A DNA stretch of 64,000 nt from Streptomyces sp. Edi2. Its GTDB lineage: Bacteria > Actinomycetota > Actinomycetes > Streptomycetales > Streptomycetaceae. The translations under genes were made by a program, and so were the position numbers. The stretch covers positions 248,001 through 312,000 of the forward strand of contig NZ_JBEJGX010000001.1 of the NCBI RefSeq assembly GCF_040253635.1. Direction: 5' to 3'. The notes under the pieces are model-generated. The model saw only the letters and a program-made list of their open reading frames with translations. It did not search any database and was not told the origin of the DNA. Shown here in pieces: positions 33,346-41,531 of the stretch; position 1 is the first letter of the stretch; each line of letters begins with the position of its first letter.

Positions 33346-33720
33346 TCAGCTGGCGAGGTAGGCCAGGCAGTCGTGCGTCCCTTCCAGGCACTGGATGACA
33401 TCGGCCAGGGGCCAGATCGATGCGATGAAGTACAGGCCATCGAACTTGCTGTCCTGGGCGACGAGGGAAGTTCGCGAGAGGGCGCGGCGGACGATGCGCG
33501 TGTGCCCGTGCTCCCGCTGGCGCCAGGCGATCGCCAACCGGTCGAAGCGCCGGGACGCAGAGGCCCGTTCGGTCGCGTCACGCTCGACGAGCGCCTGGTG
33601 AGCCTTCGTTAGAAGCTCGACTGCCGCCGCCACTCGCTCGGGGTCGAGCGAACCGGGGCCGCTGACGTGGGCGTAGGCCGTGCGGAGGTCGGCGGCGATG
33701 TTCGCGGAGTCCGTGTTCAT
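33346..33720 (-). CDS. hypothetical helical protein, 124 aa
   Basis: Not recognised. ATG 33720 eight bases after GAGGGG. All-helical pattern (DPERVAAAVELLTKAHQALV, SRRFDRLAIAWRQREHGHTR), ending in a more hydrophobic FIASIWPLADVIQCLEGTHD. Monocistronic behind the class-1b promoter at 33778. A GGGGGTACCCCC palindrome lies 60 bp after the stop. Confidence 0.55.
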   Translation of the reverse strand: MNTDSANIAADLRTAYAHVSGPGSLDPERVAAAVELLTKAHQALVERDATERASASRRFDRLAIAWRQREHGHTRIVRRALSRTSLVAQDSKFDGLYFIASIWPLADVIQCLEGTHDCLAYLAS

Positions 33721-33777
33721 TGGCTAGCCCCTCGGTGTATCTGGATCGGCGGCCGTTCCGCTGTCCCGGTAGCCATT

Positions 33778-33818
33778 AATTTACTCGTATGTGCGCGATG
33801 ATGTCAAACATTAAGCGT
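33778..33818 (-). promoter_or_regulatory. class-1b promoter
   Basis: Minus strand: arm GACGCTTAATG (33818-33808), -35 TTGACA 33802-33807, CGCGCAC in the spacer, -10 TAAATT 33778-33783 in GAGTAAATTA. Spacer 18 bp. Confidence 0.85.
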
Positions 33819-33908
33819 CGCACTCATTTGGCTCTTCTCGGGTTGAGTCGCTTAAGTCGCTGCGCATTGCCCGTTGGGCCGCCTGTTGCATGACAGGGGG
33901 CTTGAATG

Positions 33909-33957
33909 CCGAAGGGGCGCTGAGACGGCCTCGGTGGCTGCCTCAACGCCCCTTCGG
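33909..33957 (-). terminator. hairpin terminator of the Rnl2-like ligase gene
   Basis: CCGAAGGGGCG pairs with CGCCCCTTCGG, with a further bulged stem inside. Begins six bases after the stop codon. Confidence 0.7.
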
Positions 33958-33963
33958 GGGAGT

Positions 33964-34731
33964 TCACCGCTTGGCGCGGCGCTTAATGGTGCGCTCGTAG
34001 TCCGCGAAGCGGGCCTTGGCGATCACGGAGCGGTCTGAGGTGCGCAGGACGATGCCCTCGGGGCGTCCTCCGGCACCATCATCGAGGGCGACGCGCGTGG
34101 TGGGCAGGTGGCCGCGCAGGAAGGCGAGCATCCCGTCGATGTCACGCGGGAGGGTATTTGCTTCCGCAGTCGCCAGGCGCGGCGTCATCTCGACGCCCTC
34201 CGTCTTGGCCAGCCGGGCGAGTTCGTCCTCGGCGAGGTACCGCTGGCCGCTGTTCTCCCGCCACGAGGATATGGAGGCGAGCGGCTGGTCCAGGACGTTC
34301 AGCGGGATCTCGGCGACGTCGAAGAGGCGGTGGCCGATCGTCAGGTCGCCGGTGTACTGGCGGCTCGCGCTTCCGACCTTGCCGCCGTACACCTCCAAGT
34401 AGTGCACGCGGATGCCGGCGCCGGGCGGGGTGATGCGGTCGGCCAAGGAGCGCAGGGAGTCGACGATGCCGAGCTTGGGGTTGAGGATCAGGTCGCCGCG
34501 TGCGTGGAGCAGTTCCTCGCGGCTTCCCAGAATGTAGCTGCCATCCGGGAAGCTGATGATGCGGGCGTTCGTGCCGTCGACCTTCTCGGTCAGATGGACG
34601 TCGCCGGTGAACGCGGTGACCTCGTCGAGCAAGTTGCCGTTCTTCGGGTCCAGTTCGTGGTACGTGAAGATCGGCGGGTACTTGGTCGCCGAATTGAGGG
34701 CGGCGAGGTCGAGAGTGCGGATGTCAATCAC
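33964..34731 (-). CDS. T4 Rnl2-like ATP-dependent RNA ligase
   Basis: 255 aa from GTG 34731, five bases after GGGAG. Nucleotidyltransferase motifs in order: EKVDGTNARI with the AMP-accepting Lys50, SREELL, HYLEVYGGK (motif III), LFDV, PEGIVLRTS (motif IV) and IAKARFADYE (motif V). It lacks a C-terminal Rnl2 domain, so it is a minimal catalytic core (Rnl2 itself is about 330 aa). It seals nicks in RNA duplexes or repairs tRNA. It is the second RNA ligase on this element, of a different subfamily. Own class-1b promoter and terminator. Confidence 0.88.
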   Translation of the reverse strand: MIDIRTLDLAALNSATKYPPIFTYHELDPKNGNLLDEVTAFTGDVHLTEKVDGTNARIISFPDGSYILGSREELLHARGDLILNPKLGIVDSLRSLADRITPPGAGIRVHYLEVYGGKVGSASRQYTGDLTIGHRLFDVAEIPLNVLDQPLASISSWRENSGQRYLAEDELARLAKTEGVEMTPRLATAEANTLPRDIDGMLAFLRGHLPTTRVALDDGAGGRPEGIVLRTSDRSVIAKARFADYERTIKRRAKR

Positions 34732-34813
34732 AAGCGCTCCCAGGGGTTGTTCGGTAATCCCCGGCTGCTGATTGCAGTGCCGGCGGCGGTGGGATTCCCC
34801 ACCAACAAGAAGG

Positions 34814-34853
34814 AATTTACTCTCAAGTGCGCCAATATGTCAAATCTGAAGCG
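34814..34853 (-). promoter_or_regulatory. class-1b promoter of the Rnl2-like gene
   Basis: Minus strand: arm GGCGCTTCAG (34853-34844), -35 TTGACA 34838-34843, GGCGCAC in the spacer, -10 TAAATT 34814-34819 in GAGTAAATTC. Spacer 18 bp. Confidence 0.8.
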
Positions 34854-35171
34854 CCTCCACCTTGGGGCGCCTCGTGACGTTCACCTGCTGACGGGGCGTG
34901 ACTGGGCGTCGTGCTGCGCCCCGGATTCGGCGCGACCGAGTCGGCCTCCGGCCCAGGCTGCGCCCGTCGATGCCGACTGCTGCCCAGGTGTGCGCTGCAA
35001 TGCCGTCGCCTGGTCGCGTTCGGAAGTCGCCCGGGGGTCTCCGGGAAGTCTGTTCGGGCGTCGCGGAGTCCAAGGTGTGGTCGCGTTGGCTGGATGCTCG
35101 ATGGCTGCCGTGTCGTGGCCGCTATTGGGTGCGCGAACGCGTGTGGGCTGGGGCTGGCGGTTGGGGACGGG
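34854..35171. other. intergenic region between divergent units
   Basis: About 320 bp with no supported gene on either strand. It separates the leftward ligase promoter from a rightward class-1a-like promoter. Confidence 0.5.
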
Positions 35172-35210
35172 GTGCACTTTCCCGGCCATTCATGTGATAT
35201 CTTAAGCGTC
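35172..35210 (+). promoter_or_regulatory. class-1a-like promoter, rightward, poor -35
   Basis: -10 TGATAT (35195-35200) runs straight into CTTAAGCGTC (35201-35210). This 16-mer differs by one base from the minus-strand 13276 site. The -35 position holds GTGCAC and no upstream arm is present. Probably drives the 35412 gene. Confidence 0.5.
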
Positions 35211-35411
35211 ACAGCTTCGTGCGAGTGGTGTCGCGGAACGTCGCGACGCACAGCGAGAAACCAGACGATCGCTGCGGCCGCCAATGCCGCTCGACGAAGC
35301 CCACCTCGATGCAGGTCCGCTGCCCAGAACCCACAGATGGGTCGACGGACATCGCCACGCTTGCCCGCTATCGCGCACCTTTCCACCATTGCTGAACACA
35401 TAGGAGCTGCC

Positions 35412-36014
35412 TTGACCGAAGCCGCCCGAGCCCACTGCGCCCACTGCCTCATGCCGATCAAGCCGACCCGCGCTGGTTTAGCCCCTGTCCACGATTTCCC
35501 GTACGCCGCATCCAACTACGGTCAGTGCAAGGGATCAGGGAAGGCGACCCTCGCAGGCCCCGGTATCCCGCCGGCTGCATGGGGTGCAGAGCCAGGCTGC
35601 ACGTATGTCGAACTCGGCGTTCTCCCCTCGCCGGTACCTCACGTCCATCGGGACGGCTGGACCATCACCATCACCGGCGTCCGCTTCACGCACGGATTCC
35701 ACTGTTCGAAGTGTCGGAAGGTTGTCTACCTCGCCACCGAAGGCGGCACCATCCAAATTGGATTCGATCCCCGAGGTCGTCCGTTCGAGAAGCTCCGCCC
35801 CGGAGGCCGCGCCACCTACAACGGCCCGTGCCCGAACGGTTGCGGCGAGCAGATGGTCATTGGTACCGGCTGGTCCGACGCTCACTCGGCGAGGCCCGTC
35901 GCAGACGGATGGACCGTGCAGTACCGAGAGTGGGAGCGGCTACGTCGTGACCTCGGCGTCACCACCCCACACATGACCCGTAGTGACCTCGCGCGCCTCA
36001 CGCGACGACGCTGA
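35412..36014 (+). CDS. hypothetical protein with zinc-ribbon-like Cys pairs
   Basis: 200 aa from TTG 35412, five to six bases after AGGAG; no ATG start fits. CAHC (10-13), FHCSKCRKVVYL (about 91-102) and CPNGCGEQ (about 138-145) suggest two zinc ribbons flanking a beta-rich core (DGWTITITGVRFTHG). The C-terminus is basic and helical. No family recognised. First gene of the rightward block 35.4-38.9 kb. Confidence 0.6.
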   Translation: MTEAARAHCAHCLMPIKPTRAGLAPVHDFPYAASNYGQCKGSGKATLAGPGIPPAAWGAEPGCTYVELGVLPSPVPHVHRDGWTITITGVRFTHGFHCSKCRKVVYLATEGGTIQIGFDPRGRPFEKLRPGGRATYNGPCPNGCGEQMVIGTGWSDAHSARPVADGWTVQYREWERLRRDLGVTTPHMTRSDLARLTRRR

Positions 36015-36275
36015 CGGCTGTGCGGCCCAAGGGTGCACATCACTAGACGTGTACTGCGCCACCAAGGGCCCCTGCTCGATCATCCGCGAACTCCGTGCTG
36101 GCGTCCGCCCGTCCGTCTACCGCGCCTGACCGCGATCCGACTCCGGGGCCGTCAGGCCCCGGGCGTTCAGCGGTACCGCCTGTCCGCTCTTCCAATCCGT
36201 ACACCGCGCCGCCCACTGCGGGTCGGCCAAGAATCCGGGGGCTGGCCCGGGTTCGTGAAGAAGAAGGAGATCGTC

Positions 36276-36338
36276 ATGGCTAACCGCCGTGCGAACAACA
36301 TGAACAACGGCCACCCCGACCACATGATCGTCAGGTGA
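36276..36338 (+). CDS. possible 20-aa coupled peptide
   Basis: ATG 36276 is seven bases after AAGGAG. It encodes MANRRANNMNNGHPDHMIVR and its TGA overlaps the ATG of the next gene (TGATG). Probably a translational coupling leader. Confidence 0.35.
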   Translation: MANRRANNMNNGHPDHMIVR

Positions 36339-36892
36339 TGGCGGTGACACAGGAGAGGAGCCGTCTGCTGGCCGCGGTGAAGCGGCCGATCGCACTGGCT
36401 GCCGCGGTCACCGTGTGGCACGCGGACGTGATGGTCGCGTGGGTGGCCGGGGTGCTGTTCAGCATCGTCGCGTACGGCGTGCTGATGGTGCCGCTGTGGA
36501 TGGCGGCCGCCATGGCGCTCGTGGTCGGCCTCGGGGTGTGGATCGCTGCAGGGCCGCTGTGCTGGGGGCCGACGTCGAACTGGTCGGTCCGGATCCGGCG
36601 GTGGGGCGCACCGGACACGGTGTACTCGCCGCCGCCCCCGATGGATCACCTGGCCACGCTCCTGGCGGCGAAGCCGGTGTATCCGGCGCCGGAACGGAAG
36701 TCACGGTCCACCGAGCCCCGTCCACTGGCGGCGTACGAGCTGGTGGGCCGGGAGCCCTGCTGGCGGTGCGGCGAACCCCCGGTGGAGGGCACGCACGCCT
36801 GGGACGACCGCGGCGACTTCCAGCTGCTGTCCAACCACACCTTCAAGTGCGGCAACGGACACGGCTGGACGAACAGCACCGACGGCGGCTGA
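36338..36892 (+). CDS. membrane protein with cytoplasmic zinc-like domain
   Basis: 184 aa from ATG 36338. Two adjacent membrane helices (about 28-75: VAWVAGVLFSIVAYGVLMVP, MALVVGLGVWIAAGPL), then a proline-rich linker and a C-terminal domain with CWRCGEPP (about 139-146) and HTFKCGNGHGW (about 167-177). The Cys/His spacing suggests one zinc site. Unknown function. Followed by a terminator-like hairpin. Confidence 0.6.
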   Translation: MAVTQERSRLLAAVKRPIALAAAVTVWHADVMVAWVAGVLFSIVAYGVLMVPLWMAAAMALVVGLGVWIAAGPLCWGPTSNWSVRIRRWGAPDTVYSPPPPMDHLATLLAAKPVYPAPERKSRSTEPRPLAAYELVGREPCWRCGEPPVEGTHAWDDRGDFQLLSNHTFKCGNGHGWTNSTDGG

Positions 36893-36903
36893 CGGCTCCC
36901 CGT

Positions 36904-36935
36904 GCTGCCCCAACCCCTCGCCGGGCTGGGGCAGC
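36904..36935 (+). terminator. hairpin terminator
   Basis: GCTGCCCCAACCC with GGGCTGGGGCAGC, one mismatch, loop CTCGCC, 12 bp after the 36892 stop. Confidence 0.6.
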
Positions 36936-37051
36936 GCGGAGGCCCGGCCAGCCTGGCCTGCACCGCCCGCCTCCGGACAAGGACCTTCCTCATCTAGGAG
37001 GCGTTGGTTCGTCGCGCCGTGCGGAACTACCGCAGGCTGAAGGGAGGGCGA

Positions 37052-37327
37052 ATGCTGGCTATCACTATCGCTGCTGGATTCGTTGCCGGGTATGTGGCGT
37101 GCTGGAATGGGCTGCCCGGCTACCTTCACAACCGATACGTCGCGCTTGTGATGGCGGCCGGTCGCATCGGGGACCGTGCCCGGTCAACGGGACAGTCCGG
37201 ATTTATGTGGTGGTGTCTCGCCGCGCCGCTGCTGTTTGTCGACATCGTCGTCCTTCATCCCCGCAAGGGAGGTATGCGTCTGTGGCGCGAGATTCTGATG
37301 GCTTTCCGCCAGCCCCCTGCTGAGTGA
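37052..37327 (+). CDS. small membrane protein, 91 aa
   Basis: ATG 37052 four bases after GGAGG. N-terminal membrane helix (LAITIAAGFVAGYVACWNGL) and a second (FMWWCLAAPLLFVDIVVL), basic loops between. Not recognised. Followed immediately by a decayed copy of the 44-aa peptide gene found at 44265. Confidence 0.5.
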   Translation: MLAITIAAGFVAGYVACWNGLPGYLHNRYVALVMAAGRIGDRARSTGQSGFMWWCLAAPLLFVDIVVLHPRKGGMRLWREILMAFRQPPAE

Positions 37328-37354
37328 TCACGGACCGTACCGAGGAACGAGACC

Positions 37355-37528
37355 GGTCTCTTCGGCATCTTCACCGCCCTCGCGCTCATCGCTTCGATCG
37401 CAGCTTGGTTCGCCGCTCCGCGCGAGGCGTACGCCTTCGCGTCGGCCAAGGACGGTACTCGGCCCGCTGGAAGATGCCAGGCGCCCAGCTCCCGGCCCGA
37501 CGAGCCCGGGGCGTGCGCCTGGAGGTGA
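37355..37528 (+). pseudogene. start-less copy of the 44-aa membrane peptide gene
   Basis: The frame reads GLFGIFTALALIASIAAWF, then EAYAFASAK and a TGA at 37526. It aligns with the intact peptide at 44265 (FGIIAVLALIASAAAWF, ELYTFAPASK). The upstream GAGGAA site is kept, but ATG-AAG is missing and no start codon exists in frame. Confidence 0.55.
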
Positions 37529-37618
37529 TCTGGGCCGGGCCCGGCCCCCGACCCGACTCCAGAGCCCGTTCCGGGACACGCACGCTCCACCCCCACCACC
37601 AGAAACGAATCGAGGACT

Positions 37619-37825
37619 ATGAACATCGCTGAAGTCAAAACTCACCGGGCTTACCGCCATGTCGACGGCCGGAGCCGATGGGTCAAGGTGACCCGCATCT
37701 GGACGGATGACGACGGAACGCGCGTGGCGTTCGACATTTTCGGCAGGGACAGGCGCGGGCGACCCGTGACGATGCGCAGCGCGCTGCGCATCGACAATTT
37801 CGCGAAGCTGTACGGCCCGACGTAG
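37619..37825 (+). CDS. hypothetical basic protein, 68 aa
   Basis: ATG 37619 after GAGGACT. Beta-rich and basic (KTHRAYRHVDGRSRWVKVTR, RVAFDIFGRDRRGRPV), the look of a small SH3-like or OB-like fold. Not recognised. Confidence 0.5.
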   Translation: MNIAEVKTHRAYRHVDGRSRWVKVTRIWTDDDGTRVAFDIFGRDRRGRPVTMRSALRIDNFAKLYGPT

Positions 37826-38341
37826 CACGCACCCTCGCGCCCTGCATAGTCGTCGTGCCAGACCAATCCACCTCGTTCGTACGCCCGTGCATACCGCCCT
37901 TGGGCGCGCCGCTGACTGGACGGGAGACCGGGCCTGCGGATGGGTCCACACCCTCCTTGGCCCTATCGACCCGGCGGGGCTGCCGGCACACCTGCCGCGG
38001 TGGGGCTCACTCCCCATAGCTGACCCACCGCCGCACCTGGCCGATCCCCGGTAGGTCTGCTGCGGTGTTTCTGAATGCACCGGCGGGGCTGGCCTGGGCC
38101 TGATCGCGGGGCCGACCACACAGGGGGCAGCGCGCCGCACTTAGTGTCCCCCTGCCACCGGGGCCCGGCTGTCGCCGCTCTTGCGGTGCGACGATCGCTC
38201 GTCGCGCAGGCAGGAGTCGATGTCGTAGGGAGCATGCCGCCGGTGAACTGTTCGTGGCTCTGCCCGGCGGACAAGTTCAGCATGTCGCTCGCCCACTTGA
38301 TGACTTCGTCAGGACGACCCGAGAGAGGCCAGGGGGAGCAG
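37826..38341. other. gene-poor stretch
   Basis: About 515 bp with mixed codon quality in all frames and no ribosome-site-backed start. Probably decayed sequence, since broken genes lie on both sides. Confidence 0.45.
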
Positions 38342-38655
38342 ATGACGGTAGACGTTCCGAAGGCGTGGGCGCCGGATGTCGTGACACCAGAGCACTTGCG
38401 GGCGCTCACCACGCTGGGCGAGAGTTCCGTTCTCGTCGCCGACCGTGCGGGCATGCCGACCGTGGTCACACCTGACGCCGCGTTTGACGCTTGCTTCGCG
38501 GGGAGAAGCGGCTGCTTGCCACCAGCGCCGACCTCCTCGACCTCGACGCCGGCCTGCGCGTCTCCTGGCGGGCCGGGCGCCTGACGGGGCCCGTGGTCGA
38601 CGTCTGCACCGCCGAGGCCGCCGCTTTCAACGCCGCTGAGCGGAGCCGCGCGTGA
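38342..38655 (+). pseudogene. two-frame small gene joined at a GGGG run
   Basis: ATG 38342 after AGGGGGAG opens MTVDVPKAWAPDVVTPEHLR and stays coding-like to codon 54 (GGG, 38501-38503). A shift of -1 on the GGGG at 38500-38503 continues as EKRLLATSADLLDLDAGLRV and ends at TGA 38655, overlapping the GTG of the next frame. The joined product is about 104 aa. Either a frameshift mutation, a sequencing error, or programmed -1 slippage. Confidence 0.5.
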
Positions 38656-38882
38656 GCACCCGCAGTTTTCGGCACGAGTCGTACGACCTTGACATCAGCC
38701 GCCGCCGGCAGGCGGGAAAGGCCAACGTCTCGGCTCGCCTGGGTAGCTCCCGTGTACCGGCTGACCGACCTCGCGATCAGGCGCTCCGCCGCAGTGTTGG
38801 AGCCAATCACGGCCAGGGGAGTGGACGTGGTCTCGGAGTTGCTCGGCTTGATTCCTCAGGCAGACCCGCGCGGTTGGGTGTC
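38652..38882 (+). pseudogene. frameshifted small gene, 3' end lost
   Basis: GTG 38652 overlaps the previous stop (GTGA) and reads STRSFRHESYDLDISRRRQA. Coding-type sequence then moves to another frame, VYRLTDLAIRRSAAVLEPIT. That frame runs into the 3' end of the leftward 38856-39959 gene without a proper end. Looks like a broken gene at a junction. Confidence 0.4.
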
Positions 38883-39959
38883 ACCAGCGAGAGGACCCCC
38901 GGGCACATCCAGCGACGGGACTGGTGCCGGGGTGACGGTGCCCGGATCTCCCTCGCGGATCTTCCCGCAGGACTTGAGCGTGCCCACGTCGCCCACGATG
39001 TGGGCCTCGATCTCCTCTCCCCCGTCGTCGGGCAGGATGGACACCGCCACGACCTTGGACCTGCTCAGGCGTTCGCCGACGACCACGCCGCGTCGCTCGT
39101 TGCCGCTGTCCGGGCAGGTCCAGGCGACCCATGAGGGGGTGCGGAACGGTGCGGGACGCGGCTGCGGGATGGCGTCCTTGGAGAGTTCGTGGCGGAGTTC
39201 CTCCAGCAGGCTTGGACCGGCCTTGATCTTGTTGAGGTAGACGACGTTGCCACGTTGGTTGACGGCCCGGCGGAACCGGTCTTCGGTGATCACGTGGCGG
39301 CGGGTGCGGGGCAGACCGCCGATCCACTCATCGCGCACCGCTTCGAAGTCGGATCCGGTAAGCAGCACGCGCGTGCAATAGCAGCCATGACGCAGGCGGA
39401 TGCGGTGGTCCTCGATGTGCCAGCGCATGGGGACTCCGGAGGTCTCCAGCCGCGCGTACGCCCACCTTTTCAGCCGGACGGTGGCCCGGTTCATGGCCTC
39501 CTGAAAGCGGTGGCTTTGGGTGTAGTTGAACGGGTCGCCGGGCTTGGGCACGGAGGTAATCCACTGGGCGGCGCGGATGGCGTGCCGGTCCCAGTCGCCT
39601 TCGAAGGCTTCGGTCCAGCTGGCGTTGTGGATGGTCTCCGGCCGTTCGGTGACGGTGCCGTCCTCGGTGATCCAGGCAGATAGGACCAGTACCTTCACGG
39701 GTGTGCGGGCGAGCTCGTAGAAGACGCCGCTGCGGTCGAACTGGGAGGTGATCTGGATGCGGTCCGAGTCGGCGGCGAGGCTGATGTAAGCCTGCCAGGC
39801 GGGATCGTCGTACTTGGCCCATGCCTCGGACGGGTCAACCTTGGTCCACACACGGCCGGCAGGGGCGGTGTCGCGGCGCCGGCAGACAGTGAACTTCTCC
39901 CGGAGTTCGGGGATGCGGGCGGAGTCGCGGTCGATGGGGTTCCAGTTCCAGGTGTTCAG
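38856..39959 (-). CDS. hypothetical protein, about 367 aa, CTG start or broken 5' end
   Basis: Not recognised. A GTG at 39851 has no ribosome site, while CTG 39959 lies eight bases after AAAGGA and adds coding-like NTWNWNPIDRDSARIPELRE. The same frame stays open to 40184 but has no ATG, GTG or TTG there. A GTG at 40185 in another frame overlaps the ancestral stop of the 41532-41990 gene, so the true N-terminus may be frameshifted. Features: a Trp-rich first half (SEAWAKYDDPAWQAYISLAA), CYC near 190, and RRAVNQRGNVVYLNKIK (about 230). Downstream member of the unit disrupted by the IS. Confidence 0.55.
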   Translation of the reverse strand: MNTWNWNPIDRDSARIPELREKFTVCRRRDTAPAGRVWTKVDPSEAWAKYDDPAWQAYISLAADSDRIQITSQFDRSGVFYELARTPVKVLVLSAWITEDGTVTERPETIHNASWTEAFEGDWDRHAIRAAQWITSVPKPGDPFNYTQSHRFQEAMNRATVRLKRWAYARLETSGVPMRWHIEDHRIRLRHGCYCTRVLLTGSDFEAVRDEWIGGLPRTRRHVITEDRFRRAVNQRGNVVYLNKIKAGPSLLEELRHELSKDAIPQPRPAPFRTPSWVAWTCPDSGNERRGVVVGERLSRSKVVAVSILPDDGGEEIEAHIVGDVGTLKSCGKIREGDPGTVTPAPVPSLDVPGGPLAGDTQPRGSA

Positions 39960-40213
39960 AGTGGCTTCCTTTAAGGCGGCGCGGTCGGCCGCGGTCGGTC
40001 GACGGGCACGGCGGGCAGAGGGGCAAGACCGCGTCGAAGCCTTGTCGGCGACGAGGCAGAAGGCGCGGGCAGTGTCGCGGGTGCACTTGACGGGCAGCGT
40101 GGCCAGTCGGCGAGAGAGGCGGCCAGATGCCGCAGGTGGTGGCCGGAGGGTTGCAGCCGCTATGTCGGTCGGCCCCGCCGTTCACCGGCCACTTGGTGCG
40201 CACTCAGAGGTCG

Positions 40214-40612
40214 TTAAGTCCGTTTCTGGTAGCGGCCTCGTCCGGGTTGGGTGAGGAAGCCTTGGCGGGTGAGGCGGGCGAGGCGGCTGCGGGTGATGTT
40301 GACGGATGCCTCGTCGGTGGGCATGTGGAGGAGTTCGTGCAGCTCGCGAGCTCGGAACTGCTGGCGGGGGTGCTGGTTGAAGGCGTTCACGATGGCCTGG
40401 TATGTGGCGTTCGGCTCGGGTGGATCGGGTTCGGCTCCCGCTGGTGTGACCTCCGTGATGATCTTTCGGGTGGTGGCCAGATCTGTGAGTCGCGCTTCGC
40501 TCTCGGCCAGGGCCGCGGTGAGGTGCTCGATCTGGCTGCGTAGTTCTGCGGCCCGGGCGGTGGCCTCTTCCTGCTGGGCCTGAAGGTCGGCCAGGAGTTC
40601 GGAGACGTTCAC
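40214..40612 (-). CDS. IS accessory protein: coiled coil plus winged helix
   Basis: 132 aa from GTG 40612, overlapping the transposase stop (GTGA). The first 50 residues form a coiled coil (LQAQQEEATARAAELRSQIE). The second half is a winged helix (QFRARELHELLHMPTDEASV, ITRSRLARLTRQGFL). Probably binds DNA and assists or regulates transposition; not part of the standard IS5 plan, so a passenger of this element. Confidence 0.6.
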   Translation of the reverse strand: MNVSELLADLQAQQEEATARAAELRSQIEHLTAALAESEARLTDLATTRKIITEVTPAGAEPDPPEPNATYQAIVNAFNQHPRQQFRARELHELLHMPTDEASVNITRSRLARLTRQGFLTQPGRGRYQKRT

Positions 40613-41472
40613 ACGGCCAGCCCGGGGGTGTCGCGCCAGGTGGGAGTGGGCGCAGTGAGGCGGCGGGCCATGTTCGCGGTGGAGGCCCAGTAGACGCGGG
40701 AGGCGGAGGCGTCGAGCCGGTGGTCGTACTCACGGGCCAGGCGCCGGTGCAGCATCAAGGTGCCGTTCGTCTGCTCGACCACCCAGCGCTTCGGCTGCGG
40801 GACGAATCCTTTGTCCTGGTCAGCGGGGTTGCGGCGGACGACCTCGACGTCGATGTCCAACAGGGCGCCGTGGATGATGACGTCGTCCTTGAAGCCCTGG
40901 TCCACCAGGGCCTTCTCCAGACGGTTTCCGCACCGCTCGGCCGCCTGGTCGAGCAGTGCGGTGCCGGCGGTGTTGTCGTGCGCGGAGGCGGCAAGGACAA
41001 CGACGCCGATGATCAGCCCCAGAACATCGACGGCCAGTCCCCGCTTGCGTCCCGACACCTTCTTGTTCGCATCCAGCCCCGTCGTGGTCCTCGGGACACC
41101 CGCTGCGGCACGGACGGACTGGGTGTCGATGACCACCAGGGACGGGTCCTCTAATCGGCGGGCCTTCTCCCGCACCTGGCAGCGAAGGAGTTCCTGGATC
41201 CGCTGGTCCAGCCCGTCCCCACGCCACAGGTCGAAGTAGTAGAACACCGCCGACCAGGCCGGGAAGTCATGTGGCAGGAGGCGCCACTGACAGCCCGTCC
41301 GGTTCTGATAGAAGATAGCGTTCACGACCTCCCTCAGGTCGCAGGACCCGGGATCTCCGGTCGCCGACCGCGCCACCCTGTCCTGCTTCCAGGCCGTGAT
41401 CATCGGCTCGATCAACGCCCACTGCTCGTCCGATAAGTCGCTGAGGTACGGCTCTCTCTTCACCCCCCGCAT
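40609..41472 (-). CDS. IS5-family DDE transposase
   Basis: 287 aa from ATG 41472. N-terminal LSDEQWALIEPMI and NRTGCQWRLLPHDFPAW are the DUF4096-type helix-turn-helix of IS5/IS1031 transposases. LVVIDTQSVRAA carries the first Asp (about 114), ALVDQGFKDDV the second, and RWVVEQTNGTLMLHRRLAREY the Glu helix. All catalytic positions are present and the frame is intact, so the element may be active. Confidence 0.9.
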   Translation of the reverse strand: MRGVKREPYLSDLSDEQWALIEPMITAWKQDRVARSATGDPGSCDLREVVNAIFYQNRTGCQWRLLPHDFPAWSAVFYYFDLWRGDGLDQRIQELLRCQVREKARRLEDPSLVVIDTQSVRAAAGVPRTTTGLDANKKVSGRKRGLAVDVLGLIIGVVVLAASAHDNTAGTALLDQAAERCGNRLEKALVDQGFKDDVIIHGALLDIDVEVVRRNPADQDKGFVPQPKRWVVEQTNGTLMLHRRLAREYDHRLDASASRVYWASTANMARRLTAPTPTWRDTPGLAV

Positions 41473-41531
41473 CTCAACATGGACATGCCCACCAGATGGC
41501 CCGTGCCGCGATCAGTACCACGATCGAGCGA

